Origin: Achromobacter mucicolens
GTDB taxonomy: Bacteria > Pseudomonadota > Gammaproteobacteria > Burkholderiales > Burkholderiaceae_B
Reading direction: 5' to 3'
Length of the DNA stretch: 64,000 nt
Assembly: GCF_902859725.1 (NCBI RefSeq)
Contig: NZ_CADIJP010000002.1
Location: 186,001 to 250,000 of the forward strand
The notes under the pieces are model-generated. The model did no database searches and was not told the DNA's origin. It was given only the letters and a program-made list of their open reading frames with translations. Shown piece after piece: positions 55,071 through 64,000 of the stretch. The stretch's first letter is position 1. Every line of letters begins with the position of its first letter. Made by a program: the position numbers and the translations under genes.

Positions 55071-56330
55071 ATGAAAGCCGTTCTTTCGACCCTGCTGGTT
55101 TCGTTGGCAATTTGTCTTGGCCTGATGCCGAGCGCCCAGGCGCAAGTCACTGAAGCTTCCGTGACGGCCGATGGCCAGGGCATGAGCCGTGAAGAGGCCA
55201 TTCAGGCCGCGCTGGTCAGCGCGGCCGGGCAGGCGTTTGGCGTGCGCTTGTCGGCGCAGTTCGTGACGCAGAACGTGTCTGTCGATGCGTCCGTGGACAA
55301 TCAGGATCATTCCACGGTCGTCAGCGCCATGAACAAGAACATTCGCCAGACGCTCAATACGCCGCAGAATGCGCCGATACTCGGTTATGACGTCAACAAC
55401 GTGGCTGAGTTTCCGGGCCGCGGCTGGGAAGCCACCGTCACGTTGCGCTACGCCAAGTACGAACGCCTGGGCGCGGACAGCAACCGCCGCAGCGTGGTCG
55501 TGGTCAGCAACAGCAGGCAGTTCCGTCCTCAGTTGATCCAGACCGTCGGCGAATCGCTGGTGGGCACGCGGCGCTTCGATGTGCTGAATCGGGAAAACGA
55601 CAGGCTCTTCCAGGATGAGAAGGAGTTCATCCTGGGCGACGCGGCGGCCAATCCCGAGGTCGCCCGCCTGTCGCAGGCCAGTGGCGCCGATTATCTCGTG
55701 GTGGCACAGTTGCAGAGTCTTGGCGTCAGCAACAACCAGCGCGAAACCATTGCCATGACGGGCGAAGTCCTGGTCAACAGCAGCGCCAGCGGCACGCTGC
55801 AATTGCAAGTGATCGAGTTCTCTTCCCGCAAGATCAAATGGTCGGGGTCGCAGAAGTTCGGCGGCAACTATGCGGGCGCCACCAGTGTGGGCGCCGATAC
55901 CCTGAACAAGCTGATCGGCGGCGCCGCCGACAAGCTGGTTGCCCGCATGGTGGATGCGATCTATCCGATGCAGGTCATCAAGGTGATGGGCGATACGGCC
56001 ATCATCAATCGCGGAGAGGGCGGCATCGCAGCGGGCGACACCTATGCGGTCTTCCTGGTGGGCGAAGAACTGCGTGATCCGCAGAGCGGAGAATCCCTGG
56101 GTGCGATGGAATCCGAAGTCGGGCTGGGGCGGGTCACGGAGGTCAAGCCCAAGTTCTCTTTCCTGAAGATGGCGTCGGGCACCCTGAGCGAAGGCGGCAG
56201 TTACATCGTGCGCAAGACCGACAAGAAGGTCCAGGCGCCGGCGGCCGCCAGGCCCGCCCCGAAGCGCGCATCGGCCGCTGCCGAGAAGTCCCAGGCCCCG
56301 GATCGCGCAAACGTGTTTCTCAATAATTGA
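55071..56330 (+). CDS. FlgT/CsgG-like periplasmic protein
   Basis: A 419-residue exported protein (MKAVLSTLLVSLAICLGLMP ... AQAQ signal). Three parts are visible: an N-terminal helix pair (ADGQGMSREEAIQAALVSAA) as in FlgT, a CsgG/TolB-N-like middle (VGTRRFDVLNRENDRLF ... ASGADYLVVAQLQSL), and a C-terminal beta domain (GGIAAGDTYAVFLVGEELRD). CsgG-type proteins form outer-membrane assemblies; FlgT stabilises flagellar rings. No Cys at the signal end, so it is not a lipoprotein. An inverted repeat follows the gene. Confidence 0.78.
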   Translation: MKAVLSTLLVSLAICLGLMPSAQAQVTEASVTADGQGMSREEAIQAALVSAAGQAFGVRLSAQFVTQNVSVDASVDNQDHSTVVSAMNKNIRQTLNTPQNAPILGYDVNNVAEFPGRGWEATVTLRYAKYERLGADSNRRSVVVVSNSRQFRPQLIQTVGESLVGTRRFDVLNRENDRLFQDEKEFILGDAAANPEVARLSQASGADYLVVAQLQSLGVSNNQRETIAMTGEVLVNSSASGTLQLQVIEFSSRKIKWSGSQKFGGNYAGATSVGADTLNKLIGGAADKLVARMVDAIYPMQVIKVMGDTAIINRGEGGIAAGDTYAVFLVGEELRDPQSGESLGAMESEVGLGRVTEVKPKFSFLKMASGTLSEGGSYIVRKTDKKVQAPAAARPAPKRASAAAEKSQAPDRANVFLNN

Positions 56331-56344
56331 GGCGTATCGGCCAG

Positions 56345-56371
56345 CCAATCCGGAAAATGTTTCCGGATTGG
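56345..56371. repeat. Perfect 12-bp inverted repeat after the envelope cluster
   Basis: CCAATCCGGAAA - ATG - TTTCCGGATTGG. It is a strong hairpin but lacks a T-tract, so it could be an mRNA 3'-end stabiliser, factor-dependent terminator or protein site. Confidence 0.7.
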
Positions 56372-56623
56372 CCTGGAAAACAGATTTCCATGTTGGGAAA
56401 CAATCGACCGCCGCCCGGGATCGTCTAGGTAACCGGGCCCATTCCGGCGAAATCCCCGGTTCGGCCGTGCCATCGCCCGCTTGTGCGCGGGCAGATGCCC
56501 GCATACCATATGGCCACCACGCGCCTGCGCCATCCTGCATCCGTTCGTTTGGATAGAACGGTTCGCCGCGCTACCCCGCAAGTTTTCAACGACACAGTGC
56601 AGCAGTCGTCTCCAGAGATTGCC

Positions 56624-57367
56624 ATGCTAAATGCGTCCGTCCGGCGCGATATTGCCGAACTGGCCCCGCTATCGAATGATCTGAGCGTCCTGCCGCGGAT
56701 GACGTTTCATGCCGCGTGGGCGGCCAGTCCCTTCGACGTCCTGGACTTGAGACCGCTCTCGATCGCCGCGGCGGGCAGCGAACGGGACGTGTATCTGCAC
56801 CCGGCCGACAGCTCGCTGCTCATCAAGATCATCAATGGCGCGCGCCGCAGCCAGCCGGACCGCAAGCGGGCCTGGTACAAGCGCTTTCAGCGGGATGACG
56901 CGCACCGGGTGTTCATCATGGAGACCGTCGAGTACATCGCCACGTCCGCGCGGCAAGGGGCGCATGTGGGCAACGTGCTCATGGCGCGCATCTTTGGCCT
57001 GGTGCTGACCTCGAAGGGGTTGGGGCTGGTGGTCGAGCGCATCGTCGACGCCCACGGGAACCTGGCGCCCACCCTGAAAGAGGTGGTGGCGCGGCACGGG
57101 TTTTCCCCAGAACTGCGGCATCGCGTGCATGACTTCATCATGGCGCTGATCGATGCGCACGTCATCTTCAACGACGTCAGCGCCAGCAATATCGTCGTGG
57201 GCTTCAATGCCGAAGGGCGGGAAGGCCTTTATCTGGTGGACGGCTACGGCTCCAAGCAGCTGATTCCCGTGTATTCGTGGAGCAAGGCGCTCAATGGCCG
57301 GCGCATCTTGCGCCGCTACGACACGATGACGAAAAAGCTGCTGGCCGCGAGCGCGCGCCGCCTTTAG
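56624..57367 (+). CDS. YrbL-type kinase-like protein
   Basis: A 247-residue protein of the YrbL (PhoP-regulatory network) family, distantly protein-kinase-like. LLIKIINGARRSQPDRKR carries the nucleotide-binding Lys, YKRFQRDD and ETVEYI follow, GLVVERIVDAHGNLAPTLKE is the hinge, and HVIFNDVSASNIVV plus LVDGYG stand for the catalytic and DFG loops. The frame is open 47 codons upstream, but the domain begins after MLNASVRRDIAEL at 56624. No kinase activity is established for the family, to my knowledge. Confidence 0.8.
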   Translation: MLNASVRRDIAELAPLSNDLSVLPRMTFHAAWAASPFDVLDLRPLSIAAAGSERDVYLHPADSSLLIKIINGARRSQPDRKRAWYKRFQRDDAHRVFIMETVEYIATSARQGAHVGNVLMARIFGLVLTSKGLGLVVERIVDAHGNLAPTLKEVVARHGFSPELRHRVHDFIMALIDAHVIFNDVSASNIVVGFNAEGREGLYLVDGYGSKQLIPVYSWSKALNGRRILRRYDTMTKKLLAASARRL

Positions 57368-57387
57368 GCACTTAGGCGCTTAGGCGC
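57364..57387. repeat. Three tandem 8-bp repeats between two convergent stop codons
   Basis: TTAGGCAC, TTAGGCGC, TTAGGCGC run head to tail. The first contains the TAG stop of the YrbL-like gene; the last abuts the TCA (minus-strand TGA) of the regulator gene at 57388. Confidence 0.8.
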
Positions 57388-58017
57388 TCAGCCCTTCAAT
57401 CTGTCCGGCACGTCGTCCATGTCGCTGCACACCGCCAGCACCTCGGCCGGCTTTCTGCTCAGCGACAGATACACATGCCCGATACTGCTGTCGAAATACG
57501 CCGATTCCAGGCGGTTCAGCACGACGCTGTCGCCGTTTTCGAACTGGATGCGGACCTTGCCCGACAGGACCACGACGAACTCCTGCCCGGGATGGCGGAT
57601 GTAGTCTTCAAACTCCACCACCTTGCGCGAGTCGATCATGGCGACCATCGGCAGCATCTTCTTGCCGGGGTATTCGCCCATCAGCAGGCGGTAGTGATAG
57701 TTCTCGGTGATGTAATCGCGGGCGTCGCTGAGCCGGTTCTTGACGAAGGTGGGAGCGACCGCGGCCTGCGCGGCGTCGCGCAGCATGAACATGCGGGTCA
57801 TGTCGATGTCGAGCGCGCGGGCCAGGGCGGCGAATTTCTCGTAGCTGAGGGCGATCTGGCCGAGTTCAGCCTTCGATAGGGTCGATACCGCGATGCCGCT
57901 GGCCTTGGACAGCGCCTGCAAGGTCATTTTCCTGGCCTTGCGCTCGGCGCGCAGGCGGGCGCCCATTTCTTCCTTGCCCACGATCTCGGGCGGGGATGTG
58001 TTGCCGGTTGGGGCCAT
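57388..58017 (-). CDS. XRE-family regulator with C-terminal cupin domain
   Basis: A 209-residue regulator. The HTH_XRE domain is at about residues 20-75 (MGARLRAERKARKMTLQALS, then KASGIAVSTLSKAELGQIAL), and a cupin_2 barrel at about 125-200 (PGQEFVVVLSGKVRIQFENG, then DSVVLNRLESAYFDSSIGH). Such regulators often sense the substrate of adjoining genes through the cupin. It is the last gene of the minus-strand D-amino-acid cluster, 86 nt after the carbamoylase. The ATG at 58017 starts MAPTGNTSPPEIVGKEEM. Confidence 0.88.
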   Translation of the reverse strand: MAPTGNTSPPEIVGKEEMGARLRAERKARKMTLQALSKASGIAVSTLSKAELGQIALSYEKFAALARALDIDMTRMFMLRDAAQAAVAPTFVKNRLSDARDYITENYHYRLLMGEYPGKKMLPMVAMIDSRKVVEFEDYIRHPGQEFVVVLSGKVRIQFENGDSVVLNRLESAYFDSSIGHVYLSLSRKPAEVLAVCSDMDDVPDRLKG

Positions 58018-58103
58018 GTAGCGGTCTGGCTGATAGGGTTGAAGGCAGGGGCAGGGCCCGCAAGCCCCGCCGCGTGTAGCCGGATTGTAAGGGGTGGGCC
58101 GGT

Positions 58104-59030
58104 TCAGGCGGGCGGTTGGGCGCCGGTGCGTTCGACGATCATCCGGTAATGCTCGGGCCGGCGGTGGGCGGCGAAATTGAAGATGTTGGCGCGATAGTGA
58201 TCCGACACCGACAGGTCGCAGACGAAATTGATGACCTCGTCGTCCTCGGAAAAGGTGCGCACCATGATTTCGCCGGTGGGCGCGACGATGCAGGATCCGC
58301 CGATCATCGGGTTGCCTTCCTCGACGCCGGCCTTGGCCGCCGCCGCCACCCAGCAGGCGTTCTGGTAGGCGCCTGCCTGCAGCGACAGCAGGTGATGGTG
58401 CATGCGCAGGTGGATCGGCTCGTTCCATTGCACGTAGCCCGACGGCGTGTTGTAGCCGGCCATGACGACCTCCACGCCCTGCAGGCCCATGACGCGAAAG
58501 GTCTCGGGCCAGCGCCGGTCGTTGCAGATGCACATGCCGATGGCGGCGTCCGGCGTCTGCCACACGGGAAATCCCAGGTCGCCGACGGCGAAGTACTTCT
58601 TTTCCAGGTGCTGCAAGGGGGCGCCGTCGACGGCCTGCGCGTCGCCGGGGATGTGGATCTTGCGGTACTTGCCCACGATCTGCCCGTCGCGGCCCACCAG
58701 GATGCTGGTGTTGTACTGCGCGCCGTCAGCGAGCTCGGCGTAACCCAGGTAAAAGCCGATGCCTTTGTCGCGCGCCGCGTCGAAGAGGGGGCGGGTCAGC
58801 GGGCCCGGCATCTCGGTCTCGAAGAATTCCTGCACTTCGCGGGGATCGTCCAGGGACCAGCGCGGAAAGAAGGTGGTCAGGGCCAGTTCCGGGAACGTTA
58901 CCCAGGCGGCGCCGCGGCTGTGCGCGTCGTCAAGCAGGTCGATCAGGCGGCGCACGACCTGCACGCGGGTGTCGCTGCGCTGGACGGGGCCTAGCTGCGC
59001 GACGGCAAGGTGGAGCTTGCGGGCGCTCAT
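58104..59030 (-). CDS. N-carbamoyl-D-amino-acid hydrolase-like (nitrilase superfamily)
   Basis: A 308-residue enzyme with Glu48 (VTFPELALTTFFPRW), Lys124 (GKYRKIHIPGD) and Cys169 (CICNDRRWPETFRVMG). The ELALTTFFPRW and ICNDRRWPE blocks are those I know from Agrobacterium D-carbamoylase, which frees a D-amino acid plus CO2 and ammonia. It overlaps the upstream deacylase by ATGA (59027-59030), so the two are translationally coupled. Usually the partner is a hydantoinase; none is present here. Confidence 0.88.
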   Translation of the reverse strand: MSARKLHLAVAQLGPVQRSDTRVQVVRRLIDLLDDAHSRGAAWVTFPELALTTFFPRWSLDDPREVQEFFETEMPGPLTRPLFDAARDKGIGFYLGYAELADGAQYNTSILVGRDGQIVGKYRKIHIPGDAQAVDGAPLQHLEKKYFAVGDLGFPVWQTPDAAIGMCICNDRRWPETFRVMGLQGVEVVMAGYNTPSGYVQWNEPIHLRMHHHLLSLQAGAYQNACWVAAAAKAGVEEGNPMIGGSCIVAPTGEIMVRTFSEDDEVINFVCDLSVSDHYRANIFNFAAHRRPEHYRMIVERTGAQPPA

Positions 59031-60499
59031 GCGCCGCTCCCGGCGGCGGTCCGGGCCAGGACGCGGCCGGCGTGCTGGCCGGTGAAGGCCTGGTCTTGCC
59101 AGACGGGCGCGCCGTTGACGTAGACCGAGTGGATGCCCGCCGCGCGTTCGGTGGGGCGTTCGAAGGTGGCGGCGTCCGCCACGGTGGCCGGGTCGAAGAC
59201 CACGAGGTCGGCAAAGTAGCCGGGCTGCACCTGCCCGCGCTCGGCCAGGCCGAACTTGGCGGCGGTCAGGCCCGTCATCTTCCAGACGGCGGTTTCCAGC
59301 GGGAACAGGCCGAGGTCTCGCGAATAATGGCCCAGCACGCGCGGGAAGGTGCCCCACAGCCGGGGATGCGGGCGCTCGTCGTGGGGCAGGCCGTCCGATC
59401 CGATCATGGTGGGGCCGAACTTCAGGATGCGCTGGACGTCGGGCTCGTCCATCATGAAGTAGATGGCGCCTGCCGGTTGCAGGTCCGGGACCACGTCGTA
59501 CTTGGACTTGCCGCGCTCGGCGGCCACTTCGTCCAGGTCGCGGCCGCTCAGCTCCGGGTACGGCTTGCACCAGGTGATGATGGTTCGGCCGGCCAGCAGC
59601 ACGCGGTCCTGCTTGAGCATGGTGGAGCCGGCCACGTAGGGGTAGGCGTCCAGCGAGACGTCCTGCTTGGCCATCGCGGCCTCGATCAGCGGCAGCGTCT
59701 CTGCCGACCGCCCGAAGTTGGGCTGGCCCATGACCTTGTGATGCGAGATCACGACGGGCACGTCCAGTTCGCGGCCGATGCGGAAGGTTTCTTCCAGCGC
59801 TTGCACGATGTGTTCGCCTTCGTCGCGCATGTGCGTGGCGTAGATGCCGCCGTGCGTGTTCAGCGGACGGCAGACCTCGATGATCTCCTCGGTGGTGGCC
59901 TGGGCCGCCGGCGGATAGAACGTGCCGGTGGAGATGCCGATGGCGCCGCTGGCCAGCGCATCGTCGGCCAGCGATTGCATGGCCTGCACTTCGTCCGGGG
60001 TGGCGGCGCGCTGCAGGTCGGACATGACGGCCGCGCGCAGCGTCGAATGGCCGACCATGCAAGCGGCATTGACGGCGGCGGGCGTGGCGCGCAGCGCGTC
60101 CAGGTAGTCGGAGAAGCGTTCGAAGCGGTAGGAGCCGCCTTCGTCCAGCAGGTCCAGCGGCGCGGGCGGGCTGGCGTGGGCGTGGGCCAGCGGCGCCAGG
60201 CTGATGCCGCAGTTGCCCGTGACGACGGTGGTGACGCCCTGCGAGATCTTGGGCGTCATGTCCCGGCGCTTGAGCAGGTAGTTGTCGTCGTGCGTGTGCG
60301 AGTCGATGAAGCCGGGGGCCACCACCTTGCCCGATACGTCGATGCGGCGGCGCGCGGCGCTGCCACTGAGGTCGCCCACGGCGGCGATGCGGTCGCCGCG
60401 CACGCCCACGTCGGCGCGCTGCCCGGGGGCGTTGGTGCCGTCGATGACGGTGCCGCCGGCGAGGATGTAGTCAAACGGGGTGGCGTCGGGCTGGGACAT
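59027..60499 (-). CDS. N-acyl-D-amino-acid deacylase (D-aminoacylase)
   Basis: A 490-residue amidohydrolase-superfamily enzyme. The metal site has GFIDSHTHDDNYLL (His68, His70), a Cys ligand in VVTGNCGIS, then THMRDEGEHIV, VVISHHKVMGQP and the catalytic Asp in MIGSDGLPHDERPHPRLWGT. These fit D-aminoacylases, which remove acyl groups from N-acyl-D-amino acids. An upstream in-frame ATG at 60529 exists, but CCGGAGAACC before the ATG at 60499 is the better ribosome site. It follows the ABC ATPase after 37 nt. Confidence 0.92.
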   Translation of the reverse strand: MSQPDATPFDYILAGGTVIDGTNAPGQRADVGVRGDRIAAVGDLSGSAARRRIDVSGKVVAPGFIDSHTHDDNYLLKRRDMTPKISQGVTTVVTGNCGISLAPLAHAHASPPAPLDLLDEGGSYRFERFSDYLDALRATPAAVNAACMVGHSTLRAAVMSDLQRAATPDEVQAMQSLADDALASGAIGISTGTFYPPAAQATTEEIIEVCRPLNTHGGIYATHMRDEGEHIVQALEETFRIGRELDVPVVISHHKVMGQPNFGRSAETLPLIEAAMAKQDVSLDAYPYVAGSTMLKQDRVLLAGRTIITWCKPYPELSGRDLDEVAAERGKSKYDVVPDLQPAGAIYFMMDEPDVQRILKFGPTMIGSDGLPHDERPHPRLWGTFPRVLGHYSRDLGLFPLETAVWKMTGLTAAKFGLAERGQVQPGYFADLVVFDPATVADAATFERPTERAAGIHSVYVNGAPVWQDQAFTGQHAGRVLARTAAGSGA

Positions 60500-60536
60500 G
60501 CGGTTCTCCGGCAAAGTGGGATCGGGCAATGGAGGA

Positions 60537-61535
<999 letters not shown>

Positions 61536-61552
61536 GGCAGGTCTCATGCGTC

Positions 61553-62560
61553 TCAGGCGGTCAGGGCGGCAGGAGCCGGTGCGTCCTGGCGGGCCCAGCA
61601 CCAGACGCGGTGGCGGGCGCCCGCGTCGGTGGCGCCGGGCGCTTCTTCGGTGCAGCGCGGCAGGGCCTCGGGGCAGCGCGCGGCAAAGGCGCAGCCGCGC
61701 GAGGCGGGTGTGCGCACCGGGACGATGCCGGGCAATTCGGCAAGCCGCGCGGTGTGGTCCTGCCCGTCGACGAAGTCGGGCAGCGAACGGATCAGCGCCT
61801 GCGTGTACGGGTGCTGAGGGCGGTCCAGCACGTCGTCCACGCTGCCTTCCTCGACCTTGCGGCCGGCGTACATGACGATCACGCGCTGGCACATCTGCGC
61901 GACCACGCCCAGGTCGTGCGTGATCAGCACGATGGCCGTGCCCAGGCGCGCCTGGATATCGCGCAACAGATGCAGGATCTGCGCCTGGATGGTGACGTCC
62001 AGCGCCGTGGTGGGCTCGTCGGCGATCAGGACCTTGGGCTGACAGGCCAGCGCCATGGCGATCATGGCGCGCTGGCGCATGCCGCCCGAGAGTTGATAGG
62101 GGTACTCGCGCACGCGGCGCGCCGGGTCGGAGATCTGCACCAGGTCCAGCAGCGCCTCGGCCTGCGTCAGCGCCTCGCGCCGCGACAGGCCCTGGTGCAG
62201 CATGAGCGATTCGCTGATCTGCTTGCCCACCGTGATCACGGGGTTCAAGGAGGTCATGGGCTCCTGGAAGATCATCGAGATCTTGTTGCCGCGAATGGCG
62301 CGCATCGATTTCTCGGGCAGGGCCAGGAGATCGCTGCCGTCGAATTCGATGCTGCCGCTGGCGACGCGGCCGGGGGCGCGCAGCAGCCGCATGATGGACA
62401 GCGACGTGACGCTCTTGCCGCAGCCCGATTCGCCCACCAGGCCCAGGGTTTCGCCGGGCAGGAGGTCGAACGAGAGCTTGTCGACGGCCAGCACGGTCGT
62501 GTCGTCGCCGTCGAAACAGGTGGTGAGGTCTTGCACGCGCAGGACAGGATGGGGTTGCAT
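61553..62560 (-). CDS. Dipeptide/oligopeptide-type ABC transporter ATPase (DppD-like)
   Basis: A 335-residue ATPase. Walker [10 protein letters not shown] (T replaced by V at the last position shown), signature [20 protein letters not shown], Walker [18 protein letters not shown]-loop [11 protein letters not shown], and the C-terminal [14 protein letters not shown] cluster are typical of DppD/OppD. It starts [16 protein letters not shown] at 62560, 8 nt after the permease gene. With DppF-like it powers import through the two permeases. Confidence 0.93.
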   Translation of the reverse strand: MQPHPVLRVQDLTTCFDGDDTTVLAVDKLSFDLLPGETLGLVGESGCGKSVTSLSIMRLLRAPGRVASGSIEFDGSDLLALPEKSMRAIRGNKISMIFQEPMTSLNPVITVGKQISESLMLHQGLSRREALTQAEALLDLVQISDPARRVREYPYQLSGGMRQRAMIAMALACQPKVLIADEPTTALDVTIQAQILHLLRDIQARLGTAIVLITHDLGVVAQMCQRVIVMYAGRKVEEGSVDDVLDRPQHPYTQALIRSLPDFVDGQDHTARLAELPGIVPVRTPASRGCAFAARCPEALPRCTEEAPGATDAGARHRVWCWARQDAPAPAALTA

Positions 62561-62568
62561 GTGCGCTC

Positions 62569-63444
62569 CTACAGCTTCTTGGCCAGGCGGGGATCGAGCA
62601 TGTCGCGCAGCCCGTCGCCGACCAGGTTGACGGCCAGGACGGCCACGCCCAGAAAGAGGCCCGGATACAGGATGATGTGAAACGCCACGGCCACGAAGTT
62701 GCGGCCTTCGGCCATGATGTTGCCCCAGCTCGGGATGTGCGGCGGAATGCCCACGCCCAGGAAGCTCAGCACGGCTTCGGTCAGGATGGCGGAGGCCGCG
62801 ATGAACGTGGCCTGCACCATCAGCGGCGCAAACAGGTTGGGCAGGATGTGGCGCATCAGGATCGACGGCACCCGCGTGCCGACCGAGACGGCGGCCTCGA
62901 TGTAGGGCTGCTCGCGGATGGTCAGGACCAGCGCGCGCACCAGCCGCACGACGCGCGGCACTTCGGGAATGACGATGGCGATGATGACGGTGCCCAGCCC
63001 GCCCTTCAGCGTGGCCATCAGCGCAATCGCCAGCAGCACGCCGGGGATGGCCATCAGGCCGTCCATGATGCGCATGATGACGGCGTCGATGCGGCGGAAG
63101 TAGCCTGCCATCATGCCCAGCACCACGCCAGCGGCGGTGGAGACGACCGCGACCACGATGCCGACCAGCAGCGAGATGCGGGCGCCCCAGACAGTGCGCG
63201 AATAGACGTCGCGGCCCAGCGCGTCGGTGCCGAACAGGTGTTCGGCCGAGGGCGGCTTCATGCGCGCCAGCGGATTGATCTCCTGCGGGTCGACGGTGGC
63301 CAGCCACGGCGCGGCCAGCGCGATGGCCGCGAGGATGATGAGGATCGCGCCGCCGGCGTACAGCATGGGATGGCGGCGCACCGATCGGAACGCGCGCCGC
63401 AGGCGCGGCCGCGCGGCGGGAAGGGGTAGGGTGGTCGTGTTCAT
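62569..63444 (-). CDS. Dipeptide-type ABC transporter permease (DppC-like)
   Basis: A 291-residue inner-membrane permease with about six segments (MLYAGGAILIILAAIALAAP first). The DppC signatures HLFGTDALGRDVYSRTVWG and the EAA-loop-like PYIEAAVSVGTRVPSILMRH, then LPNLFAPLMVQA, contact the ATPases. It lies 13 nt after the partial DppB-like gene and 8 nt before DppD. Confidence 0.93.
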   Translation of the reverse strand: MNTTTLPLPAARPRLRRAFRSVRRHPMLYAGGAILIILAAIALAAPWLATVDPQEINPLARMKPPSAEHLFGTDALGRDVYSRTVWGARISLLVGIVVAVVSTAAGVVLGMMAGYFRRIDAVIMRIMDGLMAIPGVLLAIALMATLKGGLGTVIIAIVIPEVPRVVRLVRALVLTIREQPYIEAAVSVGTRVPSILMRHILPNLFAPLMVQATFIAASAILTEAVLSFLGVGIPPHIPSWGNIMAEGRNFVAVAFHIILYPGLFLGVAVLAVNLVGDGLRDMLDPRLAKKL

Positions 63445-63457
63445 GCGTGGGCTCTTC

Positions 63458-64000
63458 TCAGTAGCGGATGCGGGGATCGAAGAGCCGGTAGCTCAGGTCG
63501 ACCAGCAGGTTGATCAGCACGTAGATGCCCGAGGCCACCAGCAGCACGCCCTGGATGACCGGATAGTCGTGGCGCAGCACGGCGTCGATGGTCAGGCGGC
63601 CCAGGCCGGGGATCGCAAACACGGTCTCGGTCACGACGACGCCGCCGATCAGCAGCGCCACGCCCACGCCGATGGTCGTGACGATCGGATTGGCGGCGTT
63701 CTTGAGCGCGTGCCAGACGATGGGACCGGATGACAGGCCCTTGGCGCGCGCGGTGCGGATGTAGTCTTCGGACAGGGCCTCCAGCATGGTGGCGCGCGTC
63801 ATGCGCGTCAGCAGCGCCATGTACACCAGGCCCAGCGACAGACAGGGCAGCACCAGGTGGCGCAAGTAAGGCACGAGGCCATCGGCCAGGGGTTTATAGC
63901 CCTGCACCGGCAGCCAGCCGAGCTTGATGGAAAAGCCGTACACCAGGCTGTAGCCGATCAGGAACACGGGCACCGAGAACGCGCACACCGCGCCCACCAT
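63458..64000 (-). CDS. Dipeptide-type ABC transporter permease (DppB-like), C-terminal 180 aa
   Basis: The gene enters from the right edge, so its start is not seen. Membrane segments (FSVPVFLIGYSLVYGFSIKL, PCLSLGLVYMALLTR) and the EAA loop (SEDYIRTARAKGLSSGPIVW) are followed by VTETVFAIPGLGRLTIDAVL and the family end LSYRLFDPRIRY. It is the second permease of the operon. The binding protein was probably encoded further right. Confidence 0.92.
   Translation of the reverse strand: MVGAVCAFSVPVFLIGYSLVYGFSIKLGWLPVQGYKPLADGLVPYLRHLVLPCLSLGLVYMALLTRMTRATMLEALSEDYIRTARAKGLSSGPIVWHALKNAANPIVTTIGVGVALLIGGVVVTETVFAIPGLGRLTIDAVLRHDYPVIQGVLLVASGIYVLINLLVDLSYRLFDPRIRY

Overview
The window is high-GC chromosomal DNA from a betaproteobacterium of the Burkholderiales, most likely Alcaligenaceae (Achromobacter or Bordetella type). 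The case rests on three orphan Bug/TctC-type periplasmic binding proteins plus a separate tctBA pair, many LysR-type regulators beside small catabolic operons, and the sequences of the core genes. No prophage, insertion sequence, integrase or CRISPR array was seen. The assignment is inferred from gene content; no database search was possible.

Layout. 1-4.5 kb: the cut end of a D-serine deaminase-like gene, a deaminated-glutathione amidase, rarA and serS. 4.6-6.7 kb: small hypothetical genes and an ASCH-like protein. 6.5-11.4 kb: an amidohydrolase, a LysR regulator divergent from an enolase-superfamily enzyme, and a Bug protein, ending in an unusual paired-palindrome repeat. 11.4-15.7 kb: an IclR regulator divergent from a transporter / nitrilase / flavin-reductase operon. 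16-23.4 kb: a chemoreceptor, tRNA-Ser(CGA), a cation/proton antiporter, 3-hydroxybutyrate dehydrogenase with yaaA, and a FUSC-family membrane protein. 23.8-33.7 kb: housekeeping genes ilvI-ilvH-ilvC, pssA, rpsO-pnp and ilvA. 34.2-36.2 kb: tctB-tctA. 36.3-38.1 kb: a PIN-domain protein, a SRAP (YedK/HMCES) protein and a tRNA-Leu(UAA) gene split by a group I intron. 38.2-42.5 kb: LysR, CoA-transferase, Bug and an HMG-CoA-lyase-like enzyme. 42.5-45.6 kb: a universal stress protein, tRNA-Ser(UGA), quinone oxidoreductase, tpiA and secG. 45.7-50.6 kb: LysR, a 2-oxoadipate dioxygenase/decarboxylase-like enzyme overlapping an FMN-dependent 2-hydroxyacid oxidase, Bug, and tRNA-Leu(GAG). 51-57.4 kb: five exported proteins including LpoB and a FlgT/CsgG-like protein, then a YrbL-type kinase-like protein. 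57.4-64 kb: a minus-strand operon for D-amino-acid derivatives with a dipeptide-type ABC transporter, N-acyl-D-amino-acid deacylase, N-carbamoyl-D-amino-acid hydrolase and a cupin regulator.

The most notable item is the tRNA-Leu(UAA) gene at 37782-38093. A 225-nt intron sits directly after anticodon base U34. Its core can be folded by hand into P1-P9, with a U.G pair at the 5' splice site, a terminal G, and P3 and P7 helices that covary with my recollection of the Azoarcus tRNA-Ile intron. Second is a paired-palindrome element: two 13-bp palindromes starting exactly 51 bp apart, present three times and each time between convergent genes. Third is the envelope cluster at 50983-56330, which puts an LpoB homologue and a FlgT/CsgG-like protein together with proteins of unknown function.
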